Numbered from the stretch's first letter, positions 18,677 to 26,824 are shown. The stretch is 64,000 nt of DNA from Mesorhizobium sp. M1D.F.Ca.ET.043.01.1.1 (GCF_003952385.1 NZ_CP034444.1:6461001-6525000); one strand, 5' to 3'. Notes: generated by a model not told the origin, from the sequence alone. Program-made: numbers and translations.

Positions 18677-18758
18677 GCGCCTCCGGCTCTCAAATTCGGC
18701 ACTAACGCGCCTCCGGCTCTCAAATTGGTCGGCCCAAGCGCGCCTCCGGCCATCAAAT
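18677..18758. repeat. Three imperfect direct repeats, 30–32 bp apart
   Basis: The 20-mer GCGCCTCCGGCTCTCAAATT starts at 18677 and again at 18707. A third, diverged copy starting GCGCCTCCGGCCATCAAAT is at 18739. They lie between the universal stress protein start and the 3' end of the CinA-like gene. Confidence 0.85.
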
Positions 18759-18815
18759 GGCCGGCACGAAGTGCCGTGCCAGAAACGTCGGCGCGCGCCT
18801 TCTGGTTCCGGGAGC

Positions 18816-19556
18816 TCAGCTCGCGGCCGACAGGCCCGCCACCATGGCCTCGACGTCCTTGCGCGCGGCCTCGAGAGCTGCTTCGCTGCGGGCGCGCACC
18901 ACGAGCTCGGTCCAGAACTTGCCGTCGCCATATTTCGGATAGGAGCCGATGATGGTGTCTGGATGCGCCTTCTGGATGTCGGCCAGCGGTCCGCCGACCA
19001 GGCCTTCGCCGAACGGGCAGTGCACCGTGGCCGACAGCATCCTGGTGCCGGTCTTCAGCATCGGCACCACATTGTCGAGCATCGCCTGGAAGATCGACGG
19101 CACGCCCGCCATCACGTGAACGTTGCCGACGCGGAAGCCCGGCGCGATCGATACCGGATTGTCGATATGGTCGGCGCCGCGCGGCATCCGCGCCATGCGT
19201 TTGCGCGCCTCAGTGAACTCGAAGCCGCGTTGCGCATAGCTTGCTTCGAGCATGGCATAGGCCTTGGCATCGTATTCGCAAGGCACGCCGAAGGCCTTGG
19301 CTATCGAATCGGCGGTGATGTCGTCATGCGTGGGGCCGATGCCGCCGGTGGTGAAGACATAGCTGTAGCGGGCGCGCAGCGCGTTGACGGCGGCGACGAT
19401 CTCGTCCTCCTCGTCGGGAACGATGCGCACTTCCTTCAGATCGACGCCGATCGCCGTCATGATATCGGCGAGATGGCCGATGTTCTTGTCCTTGGTACGG
19501 CCGGAGAGGATCTCGTCGCCGATCACGAGCATGGCGGCGGTAACGATTTCAGACAT
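18816..19556 (-). CDS. CinA N-terminal/MoaB-like protein (competence-damage inducible A family)
   Basis: A 246-residue protein with the molybdopterin-binding-like fold of CinA's N-terminal domain. The landmarks are LVIGDEILSGRTKDKN and FTTGGIGPTHDDITADSIAKAFG. The C-terminal deamidase domain of full-length CinA (NMN amidohydrolase, PncC) is absent, as in many alphaproteobacterial stand-alone forms. Related domains have ADP-ribose pyrophosphatase activity, but this one is untested. A cluster of direct repeats follows its stop. Confidence 0.85.
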   Translation of the reverse strand: MSEIVTAAMLVIGDEILSGRTKDKNIGHLADIMTAIGVDLKEVRIVPDEEDEIVAAVNALRARYSYVFTTGGIGPTHDDITADSIAKAFGVPCEYDAKAYAMLEASYAQRGFEFTEARKRMARMPRGADHIDNPVSIAPGFRVGNVHVMAGVPSIFQAMLDNVVPMLKTGTRMLSATVHCPFGEGLVGGPLADIQKAHPDTIIGSYPKYGDGKFWTELVVRARSEAALEAARKDVEAMVAGLSAAS

Positions 19557-19683
19557 GGCTCACTCCGGCTGCAGGTCGCCTGAGATAACGCGGCGGCCGG
19601 CCGGCTGCAATGCGCAGGCAGGGTGGGCTCTTGTGGCAGATACGGTAGCGGGTAAGGTGCGCCGGTCCGGCCGGGGTGCAAAG

Positions 19684-20658
19684 ATGCTGATATCGGTTTT
19701 GTCGTGGCTGGTCGGCGGCCTGCTCGTTGCGGCGATTGTTGCCGTGCTCGGCTTCATGCTGGCGACATGGCGGATCGCGGCCAGGGCCGAAAGGCTGGTG
19801 CCGGCTTGCGGCAAGTTCATCGAGATCGACGGCAACCGTATCCACTATGTCGAGGAAGGCGAGGGCAGGCCGATCGTCTTCCTGCACGGCCTCGGCGCGC
19901 AGCTCCACCATTTCCGGCAGACGCTGTTCGGACGCTTCGGCGCCGGCTATCGGCTGATCGCGCTCGACCGGCCGGGCTCGGGATATTCGGTGCGGGCAGG
20001 CGGTGCGAGCGGCCGTCTGCCAGAGCAGGCGGAAGTGGTGCGGCGTTTCATCGAGCAACTCGGGCTGGAAAGGCCGCTGGTCGTCGGCCATTCGCTGGGC
20101 GGCGCCGTCGCGCTCGCGCTCGCGATCGAGCATCCGACGGCGATTTCCGGCATCGCGCTGCTCGCGCCGCTGACGCATCTGGAAGCAAGGGCGCGCCAGA
20201 AATTCGACCTGCTTTATGTTCCCTCGCGCCTGTGGCGCCGGGTCTTGGCCCGTACGGTAGCGATACCGGTCAGCCTGAAATATGCGGAACCGACGATGAA
20301 ATTCATCTTCTCGCCGCAAGCCGTGCCCGGGGACTACATGATCGTCGGAGGCGGGTGGCTCGGTCTGCGGCCCGCCCATTTCCATGCGACCTCAACCGAT
20401 TTCGTGGCGGTGGAAGAGGATCTGGGCCGCCTGGAACAGCGCTATGGCGAGATCGTGATGCCGGCCGGCATTCTGTTCGGCGCGGATGACCGGGTCATCG
20501 GCATCGCGGCGCATGGCGATCCGATGCCGGGCAGGATCAAGCAGCTCGACTTCGAACGGGTTCAGGGGCTCGGGCACATGCCGCAATTCGTGGAGCCGGA
20601 ACGGGTGGTTGCTTTCATTCAGCGCGTAGCCGAACGTGCATTCGCTGGTATCACCTGA
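19684..20658 (+). CDS. Membrane-anchored alpha/beta hydrolase
   Basis: A 324-residue protein. Residues 1–28 form a hydrophobic anchor, then an alpha/beta hydrolase domain follows. The oxyanion region is FLHGLGAQ, the nucleophile elbow is VGHSLGGA, and a late histidine is in GLGHMPQF. I expect an esterase or hydrolase facing the periplasm; the substrate is unknown. The open frame extends much further upstream, but the first ATG before the anchor is the sensible start. Confidence 0.82.
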   Translation: MLISVLSWLVGGLLVAAIVAVLGFMLATWRIAARAERLVPACGKFIEIDGNRIHYVEEGEGRPIVFLHGLGAQLHHFRQTLFGRFGAGYRLIALDRPGSGYSVRAGGASGRLPEQAEVVRRFIEQLGLERPLVVGHSLGGAVALALAIEHPTAISGIALLAPLTHLEARARQKFDLLYVPSRLWRRVLARTVAIPVSLKYAEPTMKFIFSPQAVPGDYMIVGGGWLGLRPAHFHATSTDFVAVEEDLGRLEQRYGEIVMPAGILFGADDRVIGIAAHGDPMPGRIKQLDFERVQGLGHMPQFVEPERVVAFIQRVAERAFAGIT

Positions 20659-20743
20659 ATTTCAGCCAAGTCTAATCTTGCGGAAACTCACGGCCTCGTC
20701 ACACAAACGTGTCGAACATCTTGTCTCGTCACGATTTTTCCTT

Positions 20744-20770
20744 GGAACTTTCGCCCCCAACCCAGGGTTT
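20744..20770 (+). promoter_or_regulatory. Possible EcfG-type (general stress response) promoter
   Basis: GGAAC at 20744–20748 is followed after 17–18 bp by GGTTT. Alphaproteobacterial EcfG promoters have GGAAC and a CGTT-like –10 with this spacing. It is 42 bp upstream of the small secreted-protein gene. Only the –35 is a perfect match. Confidence 0.4.
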
Positions 20771-20811
20771 CATTCGCGTCGCCCTTGGCGACCAAACGAA
20801 TGGAGTATCCG

Positions 20812-21168
20812 ATGCTTGTGAAAGCTCTTGCAACATCCGCGCTCGTGCTGGGCATGGCAACCTCGGCAATGGCGCAATCCTCGGACATGTGGTCGTGGTG
20901 GCACCATGATCGCCCGGTCTCGAACGAACGGGTGCCAGTCGATCCTTCCACCACCGGCAGCATCCGCTCCGACAGCGAGGCCACGGGCCTCAACAGCCTT
21001 GGCAATCCCGGTCCTGTCGGCCCATGTGCTTCCAACACTCCCGGGCCCGATGCCAATGCCGGGATGAACGTCAACGATCAGTATTGCGGCAAATACTCGA
21101 CGCCTCCGCCGGCGGCCGACATGGAGGCAGGGGCATGGTCGGTCGCGGCGCGGATATCAAAACACTAG
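20812..21168 (+). CDS. Small secreted protein of unknown function
   Basis: 118 residues with a clear Sec signal peptide (MLVKALATSALVLGMATSAMA, cut before QSS). The mature part starts with a tryptophan/histidine cluster, DMWSWWHHDRP, and has two cysteines. I do not recognise a domain. The start has GGAG 7 bp upstream. A possible stress-type promoter precedes it. Its TAG stop overlaps the TAG stop of the convergent DUF2188 gene on the shared CTAG. Confidence 0.72.
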   Translation: MLVKALATSALVLGMATSAMAQSSDMWSWWHHDRPVSNERVPVDPSTTGSIRSDSEATGLNSLGNPGPVGPCASNTPGPDANAGMNVNDQYCGKYSTPPPAADMEAGAWSVAARISKH

Positions 21169-21404
21169 TCGGAGACCTCGGTCTGCGGCCGGTCGCGGCC
21201 ATCGGCCAGTTCGTCATGCCAGACACCCTCGGAATCCTCATACTGGATACCGTCCGTGGCGCCAGCGATCTGCTGCTCTGCCGAGGCAATCTCGGCGGCG
21301 CGCAGCGCGTCCTGGTGCGTGGGAAATGTTTCCGAGAAAGTTGAGCCGACCTTGTAGGCCCAACCGCCGTCATGCTCGACAATTTTGTACATCAGTTTCG
21401 CCAT
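21165..21404 (-). CDS. DUF2188 family small protein
   Basis: 79 residues, rich in acidic and aromatic residues, with the family pattern of a short beta hairpin (YKIVEHDGGWAYKVG) followed by a helix with FPTHQDALRAAEIAS. Related proteins are small, cytosolic and uncharacterised. It converges with the secreted-protein gene. Confidence 0.78.
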   Translation of the reverse strand: MAKLMYKIVEHDGGWAYKVGSTFSETFPTHQDALRAAEIASAEQQIAGATDGIQYEDSEGVWHDELADGRDRPQTEVSD

Positions 21405-21478
21405 AGAATCCTCCGGTCGAGAAACCCTAGCCTGCCAGACCAGTTCAGCGTCTGTCGTAATCGCCGACCTGCTCTAAT

Positions 21479-21532
21479 TGTTTTCACGCAATTCCGGACG
21501 GAGAACCGCTTCACACTTCTCCTGCAATTGCT
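21479..21532 (+). repeat. Dispersed palindromic repeat, right-hand module
   Basis: Contains CACGCAATTCCGGACGG, then ACTTCTCCTGCAATTGCT. The arms GCAATTCC..GGA and TCC.GCAATTGC are imperfectly complementary. It abuts the 3' end of the DUF982 gene. Confidence 0.85.
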
Positions 21533-21810
21533 CAGTGCAGCTTTCCGTCGGGCAACCTGTCTTCAGGAACCAGCACCTCCGATTCCCTGGCAGCCTCTAT
21601 CAGGGCGCGGCGTGCGTCCGCTGTCGAACGATAACCTTCCAGCGCCTTGAGGCAAGTGTCGAGAGCATCACGATGCCGCTGTCCGCGATTGAGCGGCCAA
21701 ACGGTCATCAGGCACTCGGCGGCTTCGCGGGTGCTGCTTATTTGGCGATATTTGCCGACATGGCCGAGCTCGACCACCACCGGCTTTTCAAACGGCTTGC
21801 TGTCTGTCAT
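21532..21810 (-). CDS. DUF982 family small protein
   Basis: 92 residues. The family is abundant in Rhizobiales and uncharacterised. Conserved features visible here are the opening PVVVELGHVGKYRQISSTREAAECL and the W.....G.RH..A...C segment (VWPLNRGQRHRDALDTCLKAL). I chose MTDSKPFE. The stop abuts a palindromic repeat. Confidence 0.82.
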   Translation of the reverse strand: MTDSKPFEKPVVVELGHVGKYRQISSTREAAECLMTVWPLNRGQRHRDALDTCLKALEGYRSTADARRALIEAARESEVLVPEDRLPDGKLH

Positions 21811-21905
21811 GGCCGCCAACGCAAAACGGCCAATTTGGTTGCAATCGTGGCGGTACCCCTGCGCCCAAAGGTCTCAGCCCGTGCGTCACCTGTGGAAACA
21901 GCCGC

Positions 21906-22760
21906 TCAGCCGGCCGCCTTCATCCAGTGCTGCATCGTCGTCACCGAGCGCGCCAGCTGCGGCGCCGGACGGATTTCCTCGCCGAACGTCGCCGCCGCGC
22001 GCCAGCCCCAGCGCGGATCGGCGAGGAAGGCGCGCGCCAGCGCCACCATGTCGGCGCGGCCATCGGCCAGAATCGCCTCGGCCTGCCTGGGGTCGTCGAT
22101 CAGGCCCACGGCGCGCGTCGGGATGTTGGCGCCCCTGCGCACCGCTTCCGCCAGATGCACCTGGTAGCCGGGACCGCCGGGCAGCTTCTGCAATGGCGAA
22201 TTGCCGCCGCTTGAACAGCAGAGATAGGCGACGCCTTCCGCCTTCAGCGCCTTGGCCACTTCGATCGCCTCTTCGACGTCGAAGCCGCCATCGACCCATT
22301 CCTTCACTGAAAGGCGCCCGCCGAGCATCAGGTCCGGTGCGGCCTTCTTCACCGCCCTGGCGATTTCGACGGCGAAACGCATGCGGTTTTCCAGCGAGCC
22401 GCCCCAGCGGTCGGTGCGCTGGTTGGAGAGCGGCGACAAGAACTGGAAGATCAGGTAGCCGTGAGCGGCATGCAACTCGATGAAGTCGAAGCCGGCGCGC
22501 GCGGCCCGCGCCGCCGCCTCGGCGAAACGTACGATGACTTGCTGGATCTCTCCCTCGTCCAGCGCATGCGGTACATTCCACCCGGTGTCATAGGCAATGG
22601 CCGAGGCCGAAACAGTCTGCCAGGGATCCTCGCCGGGCTGCAGGGGGGCCGCCGGCCTTCCCAAGGCTTCCTGTTGGAGGCCTTGGCGGCCCGGGCATGG
22701 GGCGAGGGACGCGAATCGGGCCCGGAGCGGCGACTGACGTGCGCATGAAACGGGCTCCTG
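21906..22760 (-). pseudogene. Old Yellow Enzyme family (NamA/YqjM-type) oxidoreductase, truncated and frameshifted
   Basis: The C-terminal two thirds of an FMN-dependent ene-reductase are intact: the active-site pair in ELHAAHGYL, then SPLSNQRTDRWGGSLENR, and the phosphate-binding GLIDDPRQAEAIL. Upstream, the conserved LAHAGRKAS...W.GG.P segment is recoverable only by removing single extra bases at several short runs between about 22630 and 22700. The first 90 or so residues of the barrel are not found; the sequence beyond belongs to the divergent Nudix gene. I therefore call it a pseudogene. Confidence 0.72.
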
Positions 22761-22904
22761 GGAGAGATACCGGCTATCTAGGGCCAGCCGTGGCACTTCG
22801 CGCCAGACACCGAGCCGGTGAAGTCTTGGCTGGATCAGTCGGTTTCCAGGATTGCGGCGGGGCACCTGTTCGCCGATAACGCTTGCCGGCAGCACGGAGT
22901 TCAC

Positions 22905-23480
22905 ATGGAAGATCGCGTCCGGATCCGCTCTGAAGAAGTCCTGTCCGACGACTGGGCGGTCAAGAAGACGGTGCTCGACTATCGGCGCCGCGACGGGCGT
23001 TGGGAAACGCAGACCCGCCAGACCTACGACCGCGGCGACGGCGCGGTGATCCTGCCTTTCGATCCGCAGCGCTCGACGGTGCTCCTGGTGCGGCAGTTCC
23101 GCTATCCGGCCTATGTCACCGGCCATCGCGAGCCGCTCATCGAGGCCTGCGCCGGCCTGCTCGACGAAAACGATCCGGAAACCTGCATCCGCAAGGAAGC
23201 GGAAGAGGAGCTCGGCTACCGGCTGAAGAACGTCGAGCGGCTATTCGCGCCCTATATGAGCCCCGGCTCCGTGACGGAGCGGCTTTGGTTCTTCACCGCG
23301 CGCTATTCGCCGGCCGACCGCATCTCCGACGGCGGCGGAGCGCCGGAGGAGGGCGAGGACATCGAGGTTCTGGAAATGCCGCTCGACGAGGCGCTGGCCG
23401 GCATTGCCGACGGCCGCATCGTCGATGCCAAGACCATCATCCTGGTCCAGCATCTGAAGCTCAATCCGATCAAGGCTTGA
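22905..23480 (+). CDS. NudK-like Nudix hydrolase (GDP-mannose/NDP-sugar pyrophosphatase)
   Basis: 191 residues closely patterned on E. coli NudK: ETCAGLL-type segment (EACAGLLDENDPETCIRKEA), the Nudix glutamates EAEEELGY, and the MSPGSVTERLWFF block that follows in NudK. It probably hydrolyses GDP-mannose or a related nucleotide sugar and could act as a dimer. The start has GGAG 5 bp upstream. It diverges from the decayed Old Yellow Enzyme gene. Confidence 0.85.
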   Translation: MEDRVRIRSEEVLSDDWAVKKTVLDYRRRDGRWETQTRQTYDRGDGAVILPFDPQRSTVLLVRQFRYPAYVTGHREPLIEACAGLLDENDPETCIRKEAEEELGYRLKNVERLFAPYMSPGSVTERLWFFTARYSPADRISDGGGAPEEGEDIEVLEMPLDEALAGIADGRIVDAKTIILVQHLKLNPIKA

Positions 23481-23709
23481 GTGGCCGTCCTCCGTCACCA
23501 AGGCTGCGCAGGGCATGCCTTCGCATAACGAAGGATGGCCGCCACCCGAAGCTCGAGTGCGGGAACCCATAGGAAGGGATCGAGACGCTGACGCAATCGT
23601 CCGTGACGCGCCGGCGCACAGTCGCTGCGATGGCGACCTCATCTCCGATGCGAAAGCCCTTTTGCCATGCCGATACAATGCTGGCGCCGCGTAATAGGTT
23701 CGCAAGCAT
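23470..23709 (-). CDS. Hypothetical small protein, possibly a truncated gene
   Basis: 79 residues. The middle part, FRIGDEVAIAATVRRRVTDD, resembles small rhizobial proteins of unknown function that contain this strongly charged beta-strand pattern. The C-terminal 20 residues look random, and the stop lies within the end of the Nudix gene, so the original C-terminus may have been lost. It is the left edge of a gene-poor accessory region. Confidence 0.42.
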   Translation of the reverse strand: MLANLLRGASIVSAWQKGFRIGDEVAIAATVRRRVTDDCVSVSIPSYGFPHSSFGWRPSFVMRRHALRSLGDGGRPLKP

Positions 23710-23864
23710 CGGCTAATATGTTCGAGCGGGCTGGGAGACGTTTGCGCGCGGTCCCTGGTGCTCTGAGGGTATTCTCGATACCGACCTTTTGCAGCTTCCA
23801 GTACAACTTTCAGCCTGAAGATTAGCTATTGCTAATGTGCTATGCAGGCTGCGAGGGGATTTCC

Positions 23865-24266
23865 ATGACGCAGTCAAAGCGGTATTTCGCATTGACGTGG
23901 CTCGCACTGCTCGGCAATGCCGATGCCCACGATTGGTATACGGGTAAGTCAGACCCAGTTCTCCAGCATGATTGCTGCGGGGGCAAAGACTGTCACCCGA
24001 TCGATTCAAGCTACGTCAGGATGACAAAGGACGGCTATTTCGTGCGGCCGCCACGCCCATTCTACTTGAACGAGCCCCAGGAGCCGGAGTGGTTTATTCC
24101 CAGAGAGCGTGTCCAGACTTCGCCAGATGATCGCTATCACATTTGCGAGCGCCTGTTGACGTTCTATCGGCCGTTGACCCCACACATGAATTTCGAGGCC
24201 TATCACAGTTTTAGTTGGACCTGTTTTTTCGCCCCGCCAGGCACAAGTTCAGTCGGCCAAAAATAG
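23865..24266 (+). CDS. Small secreted cysteine-containing protein
   Basis: 133 residues with a probable signal peptide ending before HDWYTGK. The mature protein has a CCGGKDCHPID motif and later cysteines, suggesting disulfides or metal binding in the periplasm. The DWYTG...CCGGKDC pattern recurs in uncharacterised rhizobial proteins. The start MTQSKRYF has GAGGGG upstream; an earlier in-frame ATG at 23829 is less likely. Function unknown. Confidence 0.7.
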   Translation: MTQSKRYFALTWLALLGNADAHDWYTGKSDPVLQHDCCGGKDCHPIDSSYVRMTKDGYFVRPPRPFYLNEPQEPEWFIPRERVQTSPDDRYHICERLLTFYRPLTPHMNFEAYHSFSWTCFFAPPGTSSVGQK

Positions 24267-24515
24267 GACAACAAAACAGATGCCCGTCACCCCAGGCAAC
24301 GGGATGGCGGGCACCTATTCACTCTCTCATGCCGCCGAACGAAGGGACAGATGCTCGCCGGCTCTGTCAAATGATGCATCGGGCAAGTTGTTTCACTGTA
24401 GGGACCAATACGCCTGCCTATACGACTTCAGTCGTGCGACAGAACCAACCAGAGTGATTGCCAGGTAGGGCAAGGCGCCTATATCCGAAGCGTTAGGAAG
24501 CTGGGAAGCGGCTTC

Positions 24516-24710
24516 ATGCCTGGGGCGCGAAGAGAGATCATCGATTGGTGGCGCAACAAGCTGGCCGACGACAAGCAGCTTCTGGTCGACATCGAGGCTG
24601 GACGCACGCCGGCGGATGAGATCCACACCGCCTATCTCAGATGGATGATCCCGCAAATGGAGGCCATCATTCGGAGCGTGGAGCGCGATTGGCATCCCGA
24701 CCAGGCCTGA
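24516..24710 (+). CDS. Small hypothetical protein
   Basis: 64 residues, mostly helical and highly charged (WWRNKLADDKQLLVDIEAG). No domain recognised. GGAAG lies 6–7 bp upstream of the ATG. A strong hairpin follows within 65 bp. Confidence 0.55.
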   Translation: MPGARREIIDWWRNKLADDKQLLVDIEAGRTPADEIHTAYLRWMIPQMEAIIRSVERDWHPDQA

Positions 24711-25010
24711 CAGGGCGGCCGTCCATCGCTGGCTCTTCCGCCTCGTCAAGAGGACCGGCAGAATCCGATAACCCGCCGCTGGGTGTGCCCCCACACCCGC
24801 GCGGCGGGCTAAGGTGACCGGCGCCTTTTCTCGTGGGGGAGAATTGCCTGAGCCCTGGCGCCGGCCTGGCGAACCATGGTCCGCCGCATATGCAAGATAG
24901 CTAATCTCTACCTCAAAAGGACATGGCGTGATCACGTACCTCTTGGCAATCGGCCAGAGATCAGGAATATAATCCTCACCGGTGCGGCGACCTCATTTTC
25001 GGAGATCGCC
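24711..25010. other. Intergenic stretch with a strong hairpin
   Basis: 300 bp without a convincing gene. At 24772–24808 there is an inverted repeat with an outer stem CCCGCCGC/GCGGCGGG and an inner stem GGGTGTG/CACACCC. No T-tract follows, so it may be a structural remnant or a weak terminator of the gene to its left. Confidence 0.55.
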
Positions 25011-25211
25011 ATGACGATGAAATTTCACTTCACGGAAGATACGCTCAGCAGGAAGCTCGAAGCCGGCGCCGGCCTTTCGGTCGACTGTCTCACCATCAAT
25101 AGTGCGCTTCCCTTTCGGCGAGTCTTCGTTGACCAAGAATGCTGCCCCTTTTTGCTCGTTAGGAGAGCAACATGCGGCGCAATGCTGTTTCCCCGCAAGG
25201 GGAGTGCTTGA
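25011..25211 (+). CDS. Small hypothetical ORF, doubtful
   Basis: 66 codons starting MTMKFHFTEDTLSRKLEAGA, with GGAG 7 bp upstream. The first 40 residues look protein-like. The last part is cysteine-rich and overlaps the next ORF in another frame, so one of the two may be a decayed frame. Confidence 0.35.
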   Translation: MTMKFHFTEDTLSRKLEAGAGLSVDCLTINSALPFRRVFVDQECCPFLLVRRATCGAMLFPRKGSA

Positions 25212-25614
25212 CGATTTCAGCGGCGCCGCTGGATTTTCGCTACCTGTAGCAGTACCCATTCCCTCGCAAGGCGAAAAAGGGAGCGTATCAGCCTCACGGC
25301 TTCCTGAGCCTTACCCCGGCGACACCGGACCGGACCCGCTCGCCGATACGATCGCGGAGTATTACGCCGGGGTGGCCGCATTCGAGGCAATCCCAGGCGG
25401 GATGATCACATTCGCCAATGAAGAAGATTTCGTTCAGGCAACCTACGGACCGGCGTCACACAGGCTTTGGAAGGACTGCCCGCCAGCAACGAGCCTTCGT
25501 GGCGTGGCAGAGGCGATCCGCTACACCCTTGCAGATAAGTGCATAACCTCTCGGAGTGCGGAGAACACCTTAATCGCAGCGCTGGCTTTCCTTGAGCGGG
25601 AGGCGGGCCTATGA
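25102..25614 (+). CDS. Hypothetical protein, first gene of a three-gene overlapping set (start uncertain)
   Basis: Up to 170 residues. The C-terminal 105 residues are convincing: PDPLADTIAEYYAGVAAFEA, then EEDFVQATYGPASHRLWKDC and a helical end, LIAALAFLEREAGL. This is the layout of small rhizobial proteins of unknown function with an N-terminal 'D-P-hydrophobic-AYxAG' helix. The upstream 65 residues are doubtful because no start has a well-placed ribosome site. Its TGA overlaps the next gene's ATG (ATGA). Confidence 0.55.
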   Translation: MRFPFGESSLTKNAAPFCSLGEQHAAQCCFPARGVLDDFSGAAGFSLPVAVPIPSQGEKGSVSASRLPEPYPGDTGPDPLADTIAEYYAGVAAFEAIPGGMITFANEEDFVQATYGPASHRLWKDCPPATSLRGVAEAIRYTLADKCITSRSAENTLIAALAFLEREAGL

Positions 25615-25718
25615 ACGCGAAAGAGATGGAAATCCTCCGGCTGTTCCGCCAGCTCTCGCCAGAGCAACGGCGCGTGTTCGTTCAGATCGTTCACCTGCTT
25701 GTGCCGGTGCAGCCATGA
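25611..25718 (+). CDS. 35-residue helical mini-protein
   Basis: The ORF reads MNAKEMEILRLFRQLSPEQR and continues with a hydrophobic helix VFVQIVHLLV. It overlaps the upstream stop and the downstream start by ATGA on both sides, the classic arrangement for coupled translation. This supports it being a real gene despite its size. A helix-turn with SPEQR resembles the end of a DNA-binding helix pair, but nothing firm can be said. Confidence 0.5.
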   Translation: MNAKEMEILRLFRQLSPEQRRVFVQIVHLLVPVQP

Positions 25719-25969
25719 GCGACCTTATCGAACCAGCCGTCGTGCTTGATACCTTCGTGCAGGGCGTGGGACGCGTTGAGGAGATCGCGGCCAATCTGTT
25801 CCGGATTTCCTACTATACGAACCAGCGCGGCTATGACGGCAGCCAGGAAGGCGCATGTGTGGCCAAGTTTATCGTAACGGCCGAGACGATGAAGGCCATG
25901 GCAGCCGATACGTTCGGCCGACAAGAGGCGCGGCGGCTGACCGGCGAGACGCATTCTGCGATGAACTAA
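25715..25969 (+). CDS. Small hypothetical protein, third gene of the overlapping set
   Basis: 84 residues, MSDLIEPAVVLDTFVQGVGR, with a predicted beta-sheet core (AANLFRISYYTNQ...ACVAKFIVTAETMKAM). No domain recognised. Its ATG overlaps the stop of the 35-residue gene. The set of three is probably one operon. Confidence 0.6.
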   Translation: MSDLIEPAVVLDTFVQGVGRVEEIAANLFRISYYTNQRGYDGSQEGACVAKFIVTAETMKAMAADTFGRQEARRLTGETHSAMN

Positions 25970-26015
25970 AGCTCCCCTTCGGACACTTGAAGGCCCGGCT
26001 GCTTCGGTGGCCGGG

Positions 26016-26297
26016 CTATTCCTTGTGCGGAACAATATACCTGACAGTGTCGCCGCCATGCGTAACCGTAACTGTCGTATAGCCGGCTGGCAGGGAGCCC
26101 GTGACAGTCGGATCGATCACCTTGCATCGGCCGATCATTCTTCCGCTGGCGTCGCCAGCGAGTTCAGCTGCCAACGAGGAACGGCATTCGCCGAGCGATG
26201 CGAACACCCGTGGCGCCGTATTGACCGGTTTACAGATAGATGCATCGCCTGGGCCGCACAAAAGCAAAACCATGACCGCTGCTGTAGCCGGATCCAT
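26016..26297 (-). CDS. Small secreted or membrane-anchored hypothetical protein
   Basis: 93 residues. The N-terminus MDPATAAVMVLLLCGPGDAS is a short hydrophobic stretch with a cysteine. The rest has CKPV, GECRSSL and RCKVID cysteines and a basic C-terminus. I recognise no function. The start has AAGGAG 9 bp upstream. It converges with the preceding small operon. Confidence 0.6.
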   Translation of the reverse strand: MDPATAAVMVLLLCGPGDASICKPVNTAPRVFASLGECRSSLAAELAGDASGRMIGRCKVIDPTVTGSLPAGYTTVTVTHGGDTVRYIVPHKE

Positions 26298-26463
26298 GCT
26301 GGAAGGCTCCTTCGTGGAGCTTAAAACGCTGGCGAAATCGCTTTGTTTCACATTTTGCTAAAATACGAGGAAGCGCCCGGTGGCCTCGCTTCATGGCCCC
26401 TCTCAGTTTTCTGGAACAAACAGCGCGTCTGCCCGGTTTTCAGCGGGAAAGGAGCGCGCGCGA

Positions 26464-26628
26464 ATGCAGAACCAACGGGACAAGCGTCCCTTGCCGAAGC
26501 AAAAGCCGACAAAGGACGATCCCGCCGACCCCGATCATTGCTCGCCAGAGCCCGACCATGTCGATCCGGCACCGCGAGACGTGCGAGAGGCTCCGGCACC
26601 AAATCCAAATGGCGACAAGAAATCCTAG
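26464..26628 (+). CDS. Small disordered proline/aspartate-rich protein
   Basis: 54 residues of low complexity (KRPLPKQKPTKDDPADPDHC). It is predicted to be disordered and soluble. AAAGGAG lies 10 bp upstream. Function unknown. Confidence 0.5.
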   Translation: MQNQRDKRPLPKQKPTKDDPADPDHCSPEPDHVDPAPRDVREAPAPNPNGDKKS

Positions 26629-26650
26629 GCCGCTACTCAGGTGGCTGCGC

Positions 26651-26824
26651 TTATTTTTTGAGAGGCGTGCCAAGCCCGAGCCGCACGCGTTCGCTGTTGG
26701 CAAAGGTTTTGGCCTCTGACTGAGAACCGAAGCCCTTGATGCTGACCGTGCCGTCCTCGATGACGCGCACATAATGCCTATTTTCAAGTTCCTCGATCTC
26801 GACCGAAGTTCTCCACGTATTCAT
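26651..26824 (-). CDS. 57-residue conserved-type small protein
   Basis: The ORF reads MNTWRTSVEIEELENRHYVR and continues VIEDGTVSIKGFGSQSEAKT. The pattern beta–beta–helix (VE.L..R.YVRVI.DG....F.S...A..FA...R.RLGL) is one I know from short rhizobial proteins of unknown function. No good ribosome site is visible. It converges with the disordered-protein gene 22 bp away. Confidence 0.55.
   Translation of the reverse strand: MNTWRTSVEIEELENRHYVRVIEDGTVSIKGFGSQSEAKTFANSERVRLGLGTPLKK

Noticed and set aside
22760..23126. N-terminal extension of the Old Yellow Enzyme frame
   Set aside because: It is antisense to the start of the NudK-like gene and has no barrel sequence.
24393..24935. 180-codon reverse frame
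   Set aside because: It shows no domain and reads through the hairpin and the opposite small gene; it looks like a shadow.
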